In this document: piece after piece, positions 44,722-54,470 of the stretch | Numbering within the stretch: position 1 is the first letter of the stretch | Layout of the letters: each line of letters begins with the position of its first letter | DNA from: Carboxydocella thermautotrophica | Lineage (GTDB): Bacteria; Bacillota; GCA-003054495; Carboxydocellales; Carboxydocellaceae | Length of the DNA stretch: 64,000 nucleotides | NCBI GenBank assembly: GCA_003054495.1 | Contig: CP028514.1 | Coordinates: 1,279,501-1,343,500, forward strand | Direction: 5' to 3' | Made by a program: the position numbers and the translations under genes | Notes under the pieces: model-generated | What the model saw: only the letters and a program-made list of their open reading frames with translations | What the model was told of the DNA's origin: nothing | Database searches by the model: none

Positions 44722-45819
44722 ATGATTAGGACACAGGAAATCACATTGAATCTGGGTCCCCAGCACCCTAGTACCCACGGCGTTTATCGCTGTGTCTTAA
44801 CCCTTGATGGTGAGTACATTACTAAAGCTGAAAATCATACCGGTTATCTGCATCGAGGATTGGAAAAACTTGCCGAAAGCAGAACATATACACAGTTTAT
44901 ACCCTATACTGACCGCTTAGACTACCTTTCCGGTATGTTGAATAACTGGGCCTATGTTGCTACTGTGGAAAAACTCATGGGCATAGAAGTTCCAGAACGG
45001 GCGGAATATATCAGAGTAATCGTTGGTGAATTGAGCCGTATTGCCAGTCACCTGGTTTTTGTTGGAAGTTATGCTCTTGACCTGGCGGCATTTACCGGCT
45101 GGATGTATTGCTTCCGGGACAGAGAAACCGTACTCGACTTACTGGAAATGGTAAGCGGGTCCCGAATGACATTTAGCTATATGCGGATCGGTGGGGTGGC
45201 TGAAGACCTTCCAGATGAGTTTTTCCCGGCTGTAAAAAAATTTATTGCTGAATTTCCTAAAGCTATCGAAGAGTATCATAAAGTTATTTCTGGAAACGAG
45301 ATTTTGATTGCTCGTTCCAAGAACGTAGGGGTGCTTTCCAAAGAGCTGGCACTGGCTTATGGGGTGACAGGCCCTAATTTGAGAGCTAGTGGTGTACCCT
45401 ATGACCTCAGGAAAGTAGAACCTTATAGTGTATATGATCGATTTGATTTTGAAGTACCTGTTCTGTACAACGGTGATAGTTATGACCGCTATATGATCAG
45501 ACTACTGGAAATGGAGCAAAGCCTTAAAATTATTGAGCAAGCTTTAGATCAAATCCCAGATGGACCGATAATGGCCAAAGTACCGAAAGTGATTAAACCT
45601 CCGGCAGGAGAAGTTTATCATCGCATGGAAATTTCCAAAGGTCAATTAGGCTTTTACATTGTCAGTGATGGCTCACCTAAGCCTTATCGACTCCATATTC
45701 ATTCACCTTCGTTCGTCAATCTCGGTGTATTCCCTGAAATTGTTAAAGGCTGCAATATTCAGGATGCCATTGTTGTGCTAGCTTCCATCGATATCGTTTT
45801 AGGGGAAATTGACCGCTAG
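44722..45819 (+). CDS. nuoD: Complex I subunit NuoD
   Basis: The 49-kDa-type subunit forms the quinone site with NuoB. The 365-residue protein has [15 protein letters not shown] (about residues 8-22; the histidines line the quinone cavity), [21 protein letters not shown], and a C-terminal [14 protein letters not shown] 44722, five bases after GAGGTG, is preferred to GTG 44716. Confidence 0.96.
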   Translation: MIRTQEITLNLGPQHPSTHGVYRCVLTLDGEYITKAENHTGYLHRGLEKLAESRTYTQFIPYTDRLDYLSGMLNNWAYVATVEKLMGIEVPERAEYIRVIVGELSRIASHLVFVGSYALDLAAFTGWMYCFRDRETVLDLLEMVSGSRMTFSYMRIGGVAEDLPDEFFPAVKKFIAEFPKAIEEYHKVISGNEILIARSKNVGVLSKELALAYGVTGPNLRASGVPYDLRKVEPYSVYDRFDFEVPVLYNGDSYDRYMIRLLEMEQSLKIIEQALDQIPDGPIMAKVPKVIKPPAGEVYHRMEISKGQLGFYIVSDGSPKPYRLHIHSPSFVNLGVFPEIVKGCNIQDAIVVLASIDIVLGEIDR

Positions 45820-45851
45820 GGGAAATCTGGATTGTATAGGGGAGAAGATGC

Positions 45852-46907
45852 ATGGAAAAAAGTTTTTTTGTTGTCTTTGCCGAATGGCTTCGTCAGTGGT
45901 TTGCCAGCCTTAATTTTTCTCCCGCAGCTGTTGAAGTTTTAATGGATGTTGTTGGCGGTCTGGGCGTTATCATCTTCTGCTTGTTAAACGCACTGGTCCT
46001 GGTGTATTTAGAGCGGAAGATCTCAAGTTTTATCCAACAACGTTACGGCCCGAACCGACTTGGGCCCAAAGGGCTGTTTCAAACCCTGGCTGATACTCTC
46101 AAGCTTTTAACAAAAGAGGATATTATTCCTGAAGCTGTTGATAAATGGGTGTTCCGGATCGCTTCTTTGTTGATTTTTGTGCCAGCAACTATGGTTTTTG
46201 CAGTAATTCCCTTTGGTGACGAAATGATTATCGCTGACTTGAATATTGGCTTGTTTTACTTTGTTTCAGTAGCTTCTGTCTCAACTATCGCCTTTTTAAT
46301 GGCGGGTTGGGGCTCCAACAATAAATACTCCCTTTTGGGTGGTATGCGCAGTGTAGCTCAGATGGTTAGTTATGAAATCCCGCTGGTATTTTCACTGGTG
46401 GGTGTTGTGATGTTGACTGGCTCCTTAAAAATGTCTGATATTGTTGCTGCGCAAAAGAATATGTGGTTTATTGTGCCGCAATTTATTGGTTTCTTCATCT
46501 ATTTCATTGCAGGAACTGCTGAATTGAACCGCGCTCCTTTTGACTTGCCTGAAGGTGAGCAGGAACTAGTAGCAGGTCTTTATACGGAATATAGCGGTAT
46601 GCGCTGGGCCTTGTTTTTCCTGGCGGAATATGCCAACCTGGTTGCGGTGAGCTCCATTGCTACTACCCTTTTCCTGGGCGGTTGGCAAGCTCCCTTTGAC
46701 TTTTTGAACTTTATCCCGTCCTATGTCTGGTTCATTTTGAAAGTGTACTTTATGATTTTACTCTTTATGTGGACCCGTTGGACCTTACCTCGGATCCGGA
46801 TAGATCATTTGATGAGCTTTAGCTGGAAAGTCTTGATTCCGCTATCTTTAGCCAATATATTGGTAACCGGTGTTGGTATAAAGCTCTTCCAGTGGATGGG
46901 ATGGTGA
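45852..46907 (+). CDS. nuoH: Complex I subunit NuoH
   Basis: The 351-residue membrane subunit contacts the quinone chamber and has about eight helices. Motifs: [20 protein letters not shown] (about residues 49-68), [10 protein letters not shown], and [19 protein letters not shown] (about 223-241). It is translated 33 bases after nuoD with a GGGGAGAAG ribosome site. Confidence 0.96.
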   Translation: MEKSFFVVFAEWLRQWFASLNFSPAAVEVLMDVVGGLGVIIFCLLNALVLVYLERKISSFIQQRYGPNRLGPKGLFQTLADTLKLLTKEDIIPEAVDKWVFRIASLLIFVPATMVFAVIPFGDEMIIADLNIGLFYFVSVASVSTIAFLMAGWGSNNKYSLLGGMRSVAQMVSYEIPLVFSLVGVVMLTGSLKMSDIVAAQKNMWFIVPQFIGFFIYFIAGTAELNRAPFDLPEGEQELVAGLYTEYSGMRWALFFLAEYANLVAVSSIATTLFLGGWQAPFDFLNFIPSYVWFILKVYFMILLFMWTRWTLPRIRIDHLMSFSWKVLIPLSLANILVTGVGIKLFQWMGW

Positions 46908-46911
46908 TTAG

Positions 46912-47349
46912 ATGTTTGGCAAAGGTATTATGACAGGCATGGGTGTAACACTAAAACACTTTTTAAAACATTTTCGTGGTGGAGCAGTTACCGAACTATA
47001 TCCTGATGTGATGCCACAGCTGGCACCCCGTTTTCATGGGGATTTTTATCTGGATGTACCCAAATGCATATCCTGTGGTCTCTGTGCCAATGCCTGTCCC
47101 AACCATGTAATTTCAGTTAAATCTGAAAAGGACGAAAACAACAAGCGTAAACTGGTGGGCTATACCATGATGGTTGAGCGCTGCCTTTTCTGTGGTTTTT
47201 GTGTAGAGGCCTGTCCGACCAATGCTCTGCGCTGGACCCAGAATTTTGAGCTTGCTGCCTACAGCAGGGAAGACGTTAATCGGGACATGTATGCTGAGTA
47301 TTTCAGTAAGAACGGAGGCAATCCCGAGCAAACGGGAAATAAGGGGTGA
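46912..47349 (+). CDS. nuoI: Complex I subunit NuoI
   Basis: This ferredoxin-like subunit carries clusters N6a/N6b. The 145-residue protein has CISCGLCANACP (about residues 46-57) and CLFCGFCVEACP (about 88-99). In complexes lacking NuoEFG, NuoI is the outermost Fe-S subunit and the likely docking point for ferredoxin or another donor. Confidence 0.96.
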   Translation: MFGKGIMTGMGVTLKHFLKHFRGGAVTELYPDVMPQLAPRFHGDFYLDVPKCISCGLCANACPNHVISVKSEKDENNKRKLVGYTMMVERCLFCGFCVEACPTNALRWTQNFELAAYSREDVNRDMYAEYFSKNGGNPEQTGNKG

Positions 47350-47358
47350 AATTGATTA

Positions 47359-47856
47359 ATGCAGGCACTGTTTTTCTATCTACTGTCCTTTATTACATTA
47401 GGGGCAGCGCTGGGAGTAGTTTTAAAACGCAACCTGGTACACAGCGCCCTGTTTCTCATCTTAACTTTTGCCGGAGTGGTAGGTATTTACCTCACATTGA
47501 ATGCTGATTTTATCGCCTTCGTGCAGCTAATGGTCTATGTAGGTGCAGTAGCGATACTCTTTGCTTTTGGTGTTATGCTTACCAGACGGGGTGACATAAA
47601 TCGTTCCAATTTGTTTAATAATCAAAAGTGGACAGCATTGATTGTTTCACTGGGGGTATTTAGCGTTCTTGCCTGGTTGTTAAATGCTACTAGCTGGGGA
47701 AATCAAGCTGCAGAAGGACCTAAAGAAACAGTCGGTCAGCTGGCAGAGCTGATGTTAACCGATTACGTGGTACCTTTTGAAATTGCGGCGGTATTATTGC
47801 TTGTTGCCATGTTAGGGGCCATCGTAATCGCGAAAGAGGTGAAAAATCAGAAATGA
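47359..47856 (+). CDS. nuoJ: Complex I subunit NuoJ
   Basis: The 165-residue membrane subunit has about five helices. VQLMVYVGAVAILFAFGVML (about residues 55-74) is the typical central segment, with its pi-bulge region. It overlaps nuoK by four bases. Confidence 0.94.
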   Translation: MQALFFYLLSFITLGAALGVVLKRNLVHSALFLILTFAGVVGIYLTLNADFIAFVQLMVYVGAVAILFAFGVMLTRRGDINRSNLFNNQKWTALIVSLGVFSVLAWLLNATSWGNQAAEGPKETVGQLAELMLTDYVVPFEIAAVLLLVAMLGAIVIAKEVKNQK

Positions 47857-48161
47857 TTACCTTACAGCATTATTTGATGTTGGCAGCCCTGCTATTTTGC
47901 ATTGGCTTATATGGTGCCCTGGCAAAACGCAATGCTATTGCAGTTTTGATGGGTATAGAGCTGATGTTAAACTCCGTTAACATCAACCTCGTTGCCTTTT
48001 CCCGATTCTTAAAGCCTGAATTTCTTGACGGCCAGCTGTTTGCACTTTTTACTATAATCGTAGCTGCTGCGGAGGTTGCGGTTGGTCTGGCCCTGGTAAT
48101 AGCTATCTATCGTGATCGGCTTTCTGTTGATCTGAATGATATTGACTGGCTGAAATGGTAA
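47853..48161 (+). CDS. nuoK: Complex I subunit NuoK
   Basis: The 102-residue, three-helix MrpC-like subunit has MGIELMLNSVNINLVAFSR (about residues 33-51, with the key glutamate) and the second membrane glutamate in IVAAAEVAVGLALVIA. It continues the antiporter-like relay of the membrane arm. Confidence 0.95.
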   Translation: MITLQHYLMLAALLFCIGLYGALAKRNAIAVLMGIELMLNSVNINLVAFSRFLKPEFLDGQLFALFTIIVAAAEVAVGLALVIAIYRDRLSVDLNDIDWLKW

Positions 48162-48182
48162 TAAAGGTGGTGCGAAGAGCGC

Positions 48183-50105
48183 ATGGTGCAGTTTGCAATG
48201 GAAAAAGCCTGGCTTATTCCGCTGCTACCAGCATTGGCATTTGCTATTATCGGGTTGTTAACCCTGAGATGGCAAAAGTTGAGTGCGCTGGTAGCGATCG
48301 CTGCCATTCTGACATCCTTTGTTTTAGCTGTCAGTGTGGGTATAGGGGTCTTGAATAATCCAGAATTGATTGAAAAACCTTTAGAAATGAATGTTACCTG
48401 GTTCAGCATGGAAGGATTGAATATTAATATGGGGGTACGGATTGACCCCATATCAGCGATGATGCTTTTTGTAGTTACTCTGGTTGCTTCTTTAGTTCAA
48501 ATTTATTCCCTTGGCTATATGCATGGAGATCCAGGTTTTAGTAGATTTTATGCCTATTTGTCTCTGTTTGCAGCTTCAATGCTAGGGTTAGTGATATCCA
48601 CTAACTTACTGCAAATGTTTGTCTTCTGGGAGCTAGTGGGATTGTGTTCCTACCTATTGATCGGATATTACTATTATAAAATTTCTGCTCGAGAAGCAGC
48701 CAAAAAAGCATTTATTACAACAAGAATTGGCGACTTTGGCATGCTTCTGGGGATCTTGTTCCTGCAAATTGTTTTTGGAACCCTGGATTTTTCACAGCTG
48801 GCAGAGGCGGTGCCGAACTACCAGCAATATGGAATTTCTCTGGCGTTGCTGAATGTAATAGCAATCCTGCTGTTTATCGGGCCTATTGGTAAATCTGGTC
48901 AATTTCCCCTGCATGTATGGTTGCCAGATGCGATGGAAGGTCCTACTCCTGTTTCAGCTCTGATTCACGCAGCTACCATGGTGGTGGCAGGGGTATATCT
49001 GGTAGGAAGAATGTTATTCCTGTATCAGACGGCAGAAGTAGCTGGTGAAGTAGTAGCCTGGGTTGGTGGTTTTACAGCCTTCTTTGCCGCAACTATCGCC
49101 CTGACTCAAACAGAGCTTAAACGGATCCTGGCATATTCGACTGTATCCCAGCTAGGGTATATGATGATGGCACTCGGAGTAGGTAGTTTGACTGCTTCCT
49201 TCTTCCATCTTTTTACTCATGCTTTCTTCAAGGCTCTGATGTTCCTGGGAGCAGGTAGTGTATTACATGCAATGCATGGTAAAGTTCACGTCTGGGATAT
49301 GGGTGGTTTAAGGAAAAAAATGCCTTACACGGCCTGGACTTTTGTCATTGGCGGTCTGGCTATTGCCGGTATATTCCCATTTGCCGGTTTCTTCAGTAAG
49401 GATGAGATTTTGTTAGTGACACTGGAAAGCGGTCATACTGCTCTTTACTGGCTGGCAAGTATAACCGCTGCTATGACTGCATTCTATATGTGGCGAATGA
49501 TTTTCCTGACCTTTTTTGGTCCCGAAAAGCCGGAAAATCACCCTCATGAATCTCCTTTCAGCATGTTATTGCCCCTGTTTGTTCTGGCATTTCTTTCCGT
49601 TGTGGGAGGATGGGTTGGCACTCCCTGGGGACCGGAACATGGCTGGGCTTATTGGGTCCGTTCCGGAGAATATCATCATGCCGAAGCCAATTATGGCATC
49701 ATGATAGTATCAACTATACTGGCTCTGGCCGGAATCGGCTTAGCTTACTTGATGTACTTGAAGCGAGTAATTTCTTACGAAAAAGTGGCTGAACGGGCTG
49801 GTTTGTTGTATAAGCTTTCCTACAACAAATATTTTATTGATGAAATCTACCTCTGGTTTAACCATACTATTGTTGATGGTCTAGGAAAGCTGTTGTACTG
49901 GTTCGATATCTATGTAATTGACGGAATTGTAAATGGTCTGGGCTTCTTTACCAGAGAACTGGGTGGCGGATTAAGATATGCTCAAACCGGACGCTTGCAA
50001 AATTATGCGCTGGTACTTTTCCTGGCGATCGTCATCATTGCCATCTATCTAGCCATGGGTAGCCCAGCCAAAGAAATGCTGGCTATGTTAGGGGGTGGCA
50101 ACTGA
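48183..50105 (+). CDS. nuoL: Complex I subunit NuoL
   Basis: The 640-residue antiporter-like proton channel has about 16 helices and the C-terminal lateral-helix region. Motifs: FVFWELVGLCSYLLIGYYYY (about residues 139-158, proton-channel Glu), GKSGQFPLHVWLPDAMEGPT (about 235-254, channel Lys), and HAFFKALMFLGAGSV. Its stop overlaps nuoM (TGATG). Confidence 0.96.
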   Translation: MVQFAMEKAWLIPLLPALAFAIIGLLTLRWQKLSALVAIAAILTSFVLAVSVGIGVLNNPELIEKPLEMNVTWFSMEGLNINMGVRIDPISAMMLFVVTLVASLVQIYSLGYMHGDPGFSRFYAYLSLFAASMLGLVISTNLLQMFVFWELVGLCSYLLIGYYYYKISAREAAKKAFITTRIGDFGMLLGILFLQIVFGTLDFSQLAEAVPNYQQYGISLALLNVIAILLFIGPIGKSGQFPLHVWLPDAMEGPTPVSALIHAATMVVAGVYLVGRMLFLYQTAEVAGEVVAWVGGFTAFFAATIALTQTELKRILAYSTVSQLGYMMMALGVGSLTASFFHLFTHAFFKALMFLGAGSVLHAMHGKVHVWDMGGLRKKMPYTAWTFVIGGLAIAGIFPFAGFFSKDEILLVTLESGHTALYWLASITAAMTAFYMWRMIFLTFFGPEKPENHPHESPFSMLLPLFVLAFLSVVGGWVGTPWGPEHGWAYWVRSGEYHHAEANYGIMIVSTILALAGIGLAYLMYLKRVISYEKVAERAGLLYKLSYNKYFIDEIYLWFNHTIVDGLGKLLYWFDIYVIDGIVNGLGFFTRELGGGLRYAQTGRLQNYALVLFLAIVIIAIYLAMGSPAKEMLAMLGGGN

Positions 50106-51640
50106 TGGGCTTGCTAACAGCATTGTTTTTAGCTCCTATAATCGGAGCACTGGTTATCGTTTTCTTACCGAAAGATGAACATAAGCTAATCAAATCAGTT
50201 GCTGCTGTAGCAACCTTTGTATCTCTGGCCCTTTCCCTTTATGTGTATTTTAGCTATGATAAGCAGGCTGGTGGACTGCAGTTCAGAGAATTTATTCCCT
50301 GGATACCTGATTTCGGCGTTAATTATTCACTCGGTGTAGATGGAATTAGTTTGCCAATGGTATTGTTAACAGCATTGATTGGCTTTAGTGCTGTCTATGC
50401 TTCTTGGAACTATGAAAAGAGACCAAAAGAATTTTTCATCTTGCTGTTGATCCTTATCGCAGGTGTTATGGGTACCTTTGTAACCCAGGATTTGTTCATA
50501 TTCTTCCTGTTTTACGAAGTTGTTGTTATCCCAATTTATATCATGGTTATCATCTGGGGTAGCACCAAGCGGGTTACTAAAGAATATGCCGGTATGAAAT
50601 TGACCATATACCTGCTTATAGGTAGTGCATTTTTACTTGGTGGCTTAATCTATATGCTGGTTGAAGCCCATAATCTGACTGGAGGCAAGTGGGTATTTGA
50701 AATCAGCGAGCTGGCCAAACTTAACTTTACTCCTGAATTCCAGAGAGTAGCATTCCTGTTGATGGCATTAGGATTTACTTCTCTGTTATCGATGTGGCCC
50801 TTCCATTCCTGGTCACCTGATGGTTACGCAGGTGCACCAACTGCTGTATCCATGATCCATGCAGGCGTATTGAAAAAAATCGGTGGCTACGGTTTGATCC
50901 GGATTGGGCTCTTCATAATGCCGGAAGGAGCTAAATACTGGGCGCCGGTGATTATAGCGCTAGCAGTGGTGAACGTGGCTTATGCTGCCCTAATTGCTCT
51001 GGCACAAAAGGACTTGAAGTATGTTGTTGGTTATAGCTCTGTCAGTCACATGGGTTATGTGCTTTTAGGTGTAGCCAGCCTGAACATTATTGGTATCAAT
51101 GGGGCCATTGCCAATATGTTCGCCCACGGTGTTATGTCGGCATTGTTCTTCTCCATGATCGGTTATGTATATGACAAAACCCATGTGCGCACAATGCCAG
51201 ATCTGGGTGGGTTGGCCCATCAAATTCCCAAGATTGCCACTGGTTTTATGATGGCTGGTATGGCTTCCTTAGGGTTACCCGGTTTAGTCAGCTTTGTTCC
51301 TGAGTTTACTATCTTTATTGGTGTCTGGAAAGCAGCTCAGGGAAATAGTACTGTGATGGCAGGTGCTGTTATTGCTATTGCCGGGGTTATAATCACTGCA
51401 CTCTACAGTCTACGCTTATTGGCCAATACCCTGTTTGGACCGCGGCGCAGTGAATATGATTGGCTACCAGATGCTAAGGGCCCGGAACTGGTTCCCCTGT
51501 ATGTATTAGGTTCAGTATTGATCATTGGTGGGTTGTTCCCCTTCTTGTTAATGGATATGGTTAATAACGGTGTTGCTCCGCTGGTTGCCCAAATTAGTGA
51601 TGTCATCGGCGCAGCAACAAAGATGGGGGGGAACTTTTAA
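50105..51640 (+). CDS. nuoM: Complex I subunit NuoM
   Basis: The 511-residue antiporter-like subunit has about 14 helices. Motifs: FFLFYEVVVIPIYIMVIIWG (about residues 138-157, channel Glu), MWPFHSWSPDGYAGAPTAVS (about 234-253), and YSSVSHMGYVLLG. nuoN starts at the very next base after its stop. Confidence 0.96.
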   Translation: MGLLTALFLAPIIGALVIVFLPKDEHKLIKSVAAVATFVSLALSLYVYFSYDKQAGGLQFREFIPWIPDFGVNYSLGVDGISLPMVLLTALIGFSAVYASWNYEKRPKEFFILLLILIAGVMGTFVTQDLFIFFLFYEVVVIPIYIMVIIWGSTKRVTKEYAGMKLTIYLLIGSAFLLGGLIYMLVEAHNLTGGKWVFEISELAKLNFTPEFQRVAFLLMALGFTSLLSMWPFHSWSPDGYAGAPTAVSMIHAGVLKKIGGYGLIRIGLFIMPEGAKYWAPVIIALAVVNVAYAALIALAQKDLKYVVGYSSVSHMGYVLLGVASLNIIGINGAIANMFAHGVMSALFFSMIGYVYDKTHVRTMPDLGGLAHQIPKIATGFMMAGMASLGLPGLVSFVPEFTIFIGVWKAAQGNSTVMAGAVIAIAGVIITALYSLRLLANTLFGPRRSEYDWLPDAKGPELVPLYVLGSVLIIGGLFPFLLMDMVNNGVAPLVAQISDVIGAATKMGGNF

Positions 51641-53071
51641 ATGAATTTGGATCTGTCACTATTTTCGTTAGAATTACAAACAGCTTTAATAGCTTTGGGA
51701 CTAATGGTTTTAGCTATCCTGGTTCCTAAAGCGCAAACTAAGGGTTTTGGCTATGTAACCGGCATTGGCTTGCTGATAGTATTTGCTAATAGTTTTAGCC
51801 TGTATGGAACCAAAACATCTGTCCTGAATGGATTTTACCTTTTTGATGATTACGGTCTGTTTTTTAAACAGCTTGCCTTGCTTACAGGAGCTTTAATTGC
51901 TCTTGCAGCTGCCAGATATTCTGAAAAGTTACCTGTCTATCGGGCAGAGTTTTATTCCCTTCTAGTCTTTGCCTGCCTGGGCATGATGACCTTGGTTTCT
52001 GCCGGGGAATTAATTGCTCTCTATTTAGGCCTGGAATTGATGACTATCAGTTTTTATGCCTTGGCAGGTATGAAAAGGGGAGACAGTGCCTCTGCCGAAG
52101 CTGGTGTAAAGTATGTACTCCTAGGCGGCATGTCATCGGCAATAATTCTTTATGGCTTAAGCATGGTATATGGTGTGACTAGAACTACTAGTTTGCAGGA
52201 AATAGTGGCCATTGCTCAAAAGCAAGGATTGGAACCTGCTTTGCTGTTAGGTTTGGTTTTCCTGGTTGCAGGTTTCGGTTTTAAAATCTCTGCTGTACCT
52301 TTCCATATGTGGTCACCTGATATCTACCAAGGGGCTCCGAGTCCGGTAACCGCTTATTTGGCCGTCGGGTCCAAGGCTGCTGCCTTTGCAGCTTTTGCCA
52401 GGATACTGTACTTTGCTCTCGCACCATATAAGATGAGCTGGATAGGGCTTTTAGCGGGACTGTCTGCTCTCTCTATGGTCATAGGTAACGTTGTGGCTAT
52501 TCCGCAAACTAACCTAAAAAGAATGCTAGCTTATTCTGGTGTTGCCCAGGCTGGATATATCTTAACCGGTTTGGTTGCAGGCACAACTGCTGGTATTAAA
52601 GGCATGGCATTTTATCTGATGATCTATCTTTTTGCAACAGTCGGAGCTTTCACTGTTGCCATGGTAATGAGTATGAATGTTGGCAGCACAGAAATAAAGG
52701 ATATGTCAGGTTTAAGTCAAAGGAGCCCTCTTCTAGCTGCTGTTTTAACTACCTGCTTGCTTTCTATGGCTGGGATACCTCCTCTAGCTGGTTTTGCAGG
52801 TAAACTATACTTGTTTGCTTCAGTTGTAGCTGAAGGGAAGTTGTGGTTGGCGTTAGTGGGCCTGGTAATGTCAATGGTTTCGGTATATTACTATCTGAAC
52901 GTTACCAAAGCAATGTATCTAGGCGAAGCACAAGATAACACGCCCATCGCTGTGCCAGGCAATATGAAGCTAATTTTGATCGTAAGTATGGTCATAACCC
53001 TGCTTCTGGGTGTATATCCAACACCGCTGGCCAATTTAGCTGATCTTGCAGCTAAGGCTTTAATACCATAA
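51641..53071 (+). CDS. nuoN: Complex I subunit NuoN
   Basis: The 476-residue antiporter-like subunit has about 14 helices. Motifs: LYLGLELMTISFYALAGMKR (about residues 127-146), SAVPFHMWSPDIYQGAPSP (about 217-235) and AYSGVAQAGYILTGL. It ends the operon, followed by a strong terminator. No nuoE, nuoF or nuoG lies before or after it. Confidence 0.96.
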   Translation: MNLDLSLFSLELQTALIALGLMVLAILVPKAQTKGFGYVTGIGLLIVFANSFSLYGTKTSVLNGFYLFDDYGLFFKQLALLTGALIALAAARYSEKLPVYRAEFYSLLVFACLGMMTLVSAGELIALYLGLELMTISFYALAGMKRGDSASAEAGVKYVLLGGMSSAIILYGLSMVYGVTRTTSLQEIVAIAQKQGLEPALLLGLVFLVAGFGFKISAVPFHMWSPDIYQGAPSPVTAYLAVGSKAAAFAAFARILYFALAPYKMSWIGLLAGLSALSMVIGNVVAIPQTNLKRMLAYSGVAQAGYILTGLVAGTTAGIKGMAFYLMIYLFATVGAFTVAMVMSMNVGSTEIKDMSGLSQRSPLLAAVLTTCLLSMAGIPPLAGFAGKLYLFASVVAEGKLWLALVGLVMSMVSVYYYLNVTKAMYLGEAQDNTPIAVPGNMKLILIVSMVITLLLGVYPTPLANLADLAAKALIP

Positions 53072-53082
53072 GCTTTAAAATT

Positions 53083-53112
53083 TAGCCGGCCTCAGTTGAG
53101 GCCGGCTATTTT
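53083..53112 (+). terminator. Terminator of the nuo operon
   Basis: TAGCCGGCCTCA (53083-53094) and TGAGGCCGGCTA (53097-53108) form a perfect 12-bp stem followed by TTTT. Confidence 0.9.
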
Positions 53113-53122
53113 AGGTGAGAAT

Positions 53123-53467
53123 ATGAAAAAAAAGGAGCTAGGTAACTTAGGCGAAGAAATAGCGGCTCAATATTTAGCACAGCAAGGGTACAAGATAATT
53201 GCTAGAAACCTAAAACTAAAAAAGGGAGAGGTCGATATATTATGCAAAGATTCCGAAAACAACTTAGTCCTGGTTGAAGTAAAAACTTGTTCAAAATTTT
53301 CGCCTGTACCCGCTATTGAAAATATAACTAGGGTTAAAAAAAATAGATTACGTCGTCTATGGCAAGAATTGACCAGCATTTATAATTGTGATAATGGATA
53401 TATAATGGCCATTGCAATATACTATGAGGGGCATGAGACTAATATAATGGCGTATATCCTTGATTAA
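53123..53467 (+). CDS. yraN: YraN-family protein (UPF0102, nuclease-like fold)
   Basis: The 114-residue protein has the Holliday-resolvase-like nuclease core: GNLGEEIAAQYLAQQGYKII (about residues 6-25), LKKGEVDILCKD with the acidic Asp, and LVLVEVKTCS with the E-x-K signature (about 58-67). ATG 53123 follows AGGTGAG, just after the nuo terminator. Its biological role remains uncertain; DNA repair or uptake is suggested by the neighbouring comM. Confidence 0.92.
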   Translation: MKKKELGNLGEEIAAQYLAQQGYKIIARNLKLKKGEVDILCKDSENNLVLVEVKTCSKFSPVPAIENITRVKKNRLRRLWQELTSIYNCDNGYIMAIAIYYEGHETNIMAYILD

Positions 53468-53487
53468 GAAAGGATTTCAGAGAATTA

Positions 53488-53494
53488 TGTCGAA
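53488..53494 (+). promoter_or_regulatory. Spo0A-box-like site upstream of HDOD gene
   Basis: TGTCGAA within ATTATGTCGAATAAAAA. The same ATGTCGAATAAAAA string recurs at 56248, upstream of the sensor kinase. Confidence 0.4.
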
Positions 53495-53546
53495 TAAAAA
53501 AATTAACCGATGATTTGCGAGGAATTACATACAGGAGGAGAAGAAG

Positions 53547-54380
53547 TTGGCAAAAATCAGTTTAGAGCAGTTTATAAAAGCAGTAGAGGATATACCGCCG
53601 TTACCTCTTACCGTTACAAAAGCTCTTCAGGTTATAGATAATCCTAATTCCGGTCCAAGGGACTTAGCAAATATCATTGGCTCAGACCAGGCAATGACAG
53701 TAACACTGCTAAAGTATGCCAACTCAGCATTTTATGGTCTATCAAGACGCGTAAGTACTATTAATGAAGCGATAGTAATTATGGGGTTTGCCGCAATTAG
53801 ATCCCTTTTAATGAGTTTTGCCCTTTCCAAGACATTAAATCGTGAAATAAAAGGCTATGCTATGCCCCAGGGAGAAATATGGAAACATGCATTATACTGT
53901 GGCAATATTTCACGGCACATTGCCAAGAAAATTAAATATCCACAACCAGAAGAGGCATTTGTTGCAGGGCTTATACATGATATAGGAAAAGTAGTATTAA
54001 ATGAATTTATTTTTGAAGATTACCAACAAGTTCTACAAAAAGTAGAAACGGAACAAAAGCCTTTTGTGGAAGTAGAAAAGGAAATATTGGGTTATAGCCA
54101 CGCAGAAGCTGGGGCGCTTTTAGGCGAGAAGTGGAAACTGCCTCAGAATATTGTTGAGACCATTGCCTATCACCATCAGCCTAAGGATCATACTAATAAA
54201 TTGGTTCATATAGTTCATTTGGCTGATGCTCTGTGTCTGATGTTAGGGATAGGTTTGGGCATAGATGGACTATATTATTCTATAAATGAGACATCTTTGC
54301 AGCTTTTAAATTTGAAGTCTGAGCAAGTCGAACTGCTAATTGCAGAGATTGATGGTAATGCAGAAATTCCTCTCCCGTAG
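53547..54380 (+). CDS. HDOD-domain signalling protein
   Basis: The 277-residue protein is a single HDOD domain: IPPLPLTVTKALQVIDNP near the start, LLKYANSAFYGLSRRVSTI, GFAAIRSLLMSFAL, GLIHDIGKVVLN (about residues 141-152) and AYHHQP. HDOD proteins are usually output modules linked to motility, competence or redox control; most lack phosphodiesterase activity, although the HD pair is kept here. It uses a TTG start after AGGAGGAG. It precedes the comM unit and carries its own terminator. Confidence 0.88.
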   Translation: MAKISLEQFIKAVEDIPPLPLTVTKALQVIDNPNSGPRDLANIIGSDQAMTVTLLKYANSAFYGLSRRVSTINEAIVIMGFAAIRSLLMSFALSKTLNREIKGYAMPQGEIWKHALYCGNISRHIAKKIKYPQPEEAFVAGLIHDIGKVVLNEFIFEDYQQVLQKVETEQKPFVEVEKEILGYSHAEAGALLGEKWKLPQNIVETIAYHHQPKDHTNKLVHIVHLADALCLMLGIGLGIDGLYYSINETSLQLLNLKSEQVELLIAEIDGNAEIPLP

Positions 54381-54408
54381 GTTCGAATTTTTTTTTCGAA
54401 CCTTTTTT
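54379..54408 (+). terminator. Terminator after HDOD gene
   Basis: AGGTTCGAA (54379-54387) and TTCGAACCT (54395-54403), 7-base T loop, then T-run; it overlaps the stop codon. Confidence 0.85.
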
Positions 54409-54470
54409 GTTTCTCAAGCAGGAAATTTCAAGCTAGTGTAGAACATAAGTTCTTGGGAGGGGAAGAAAAA

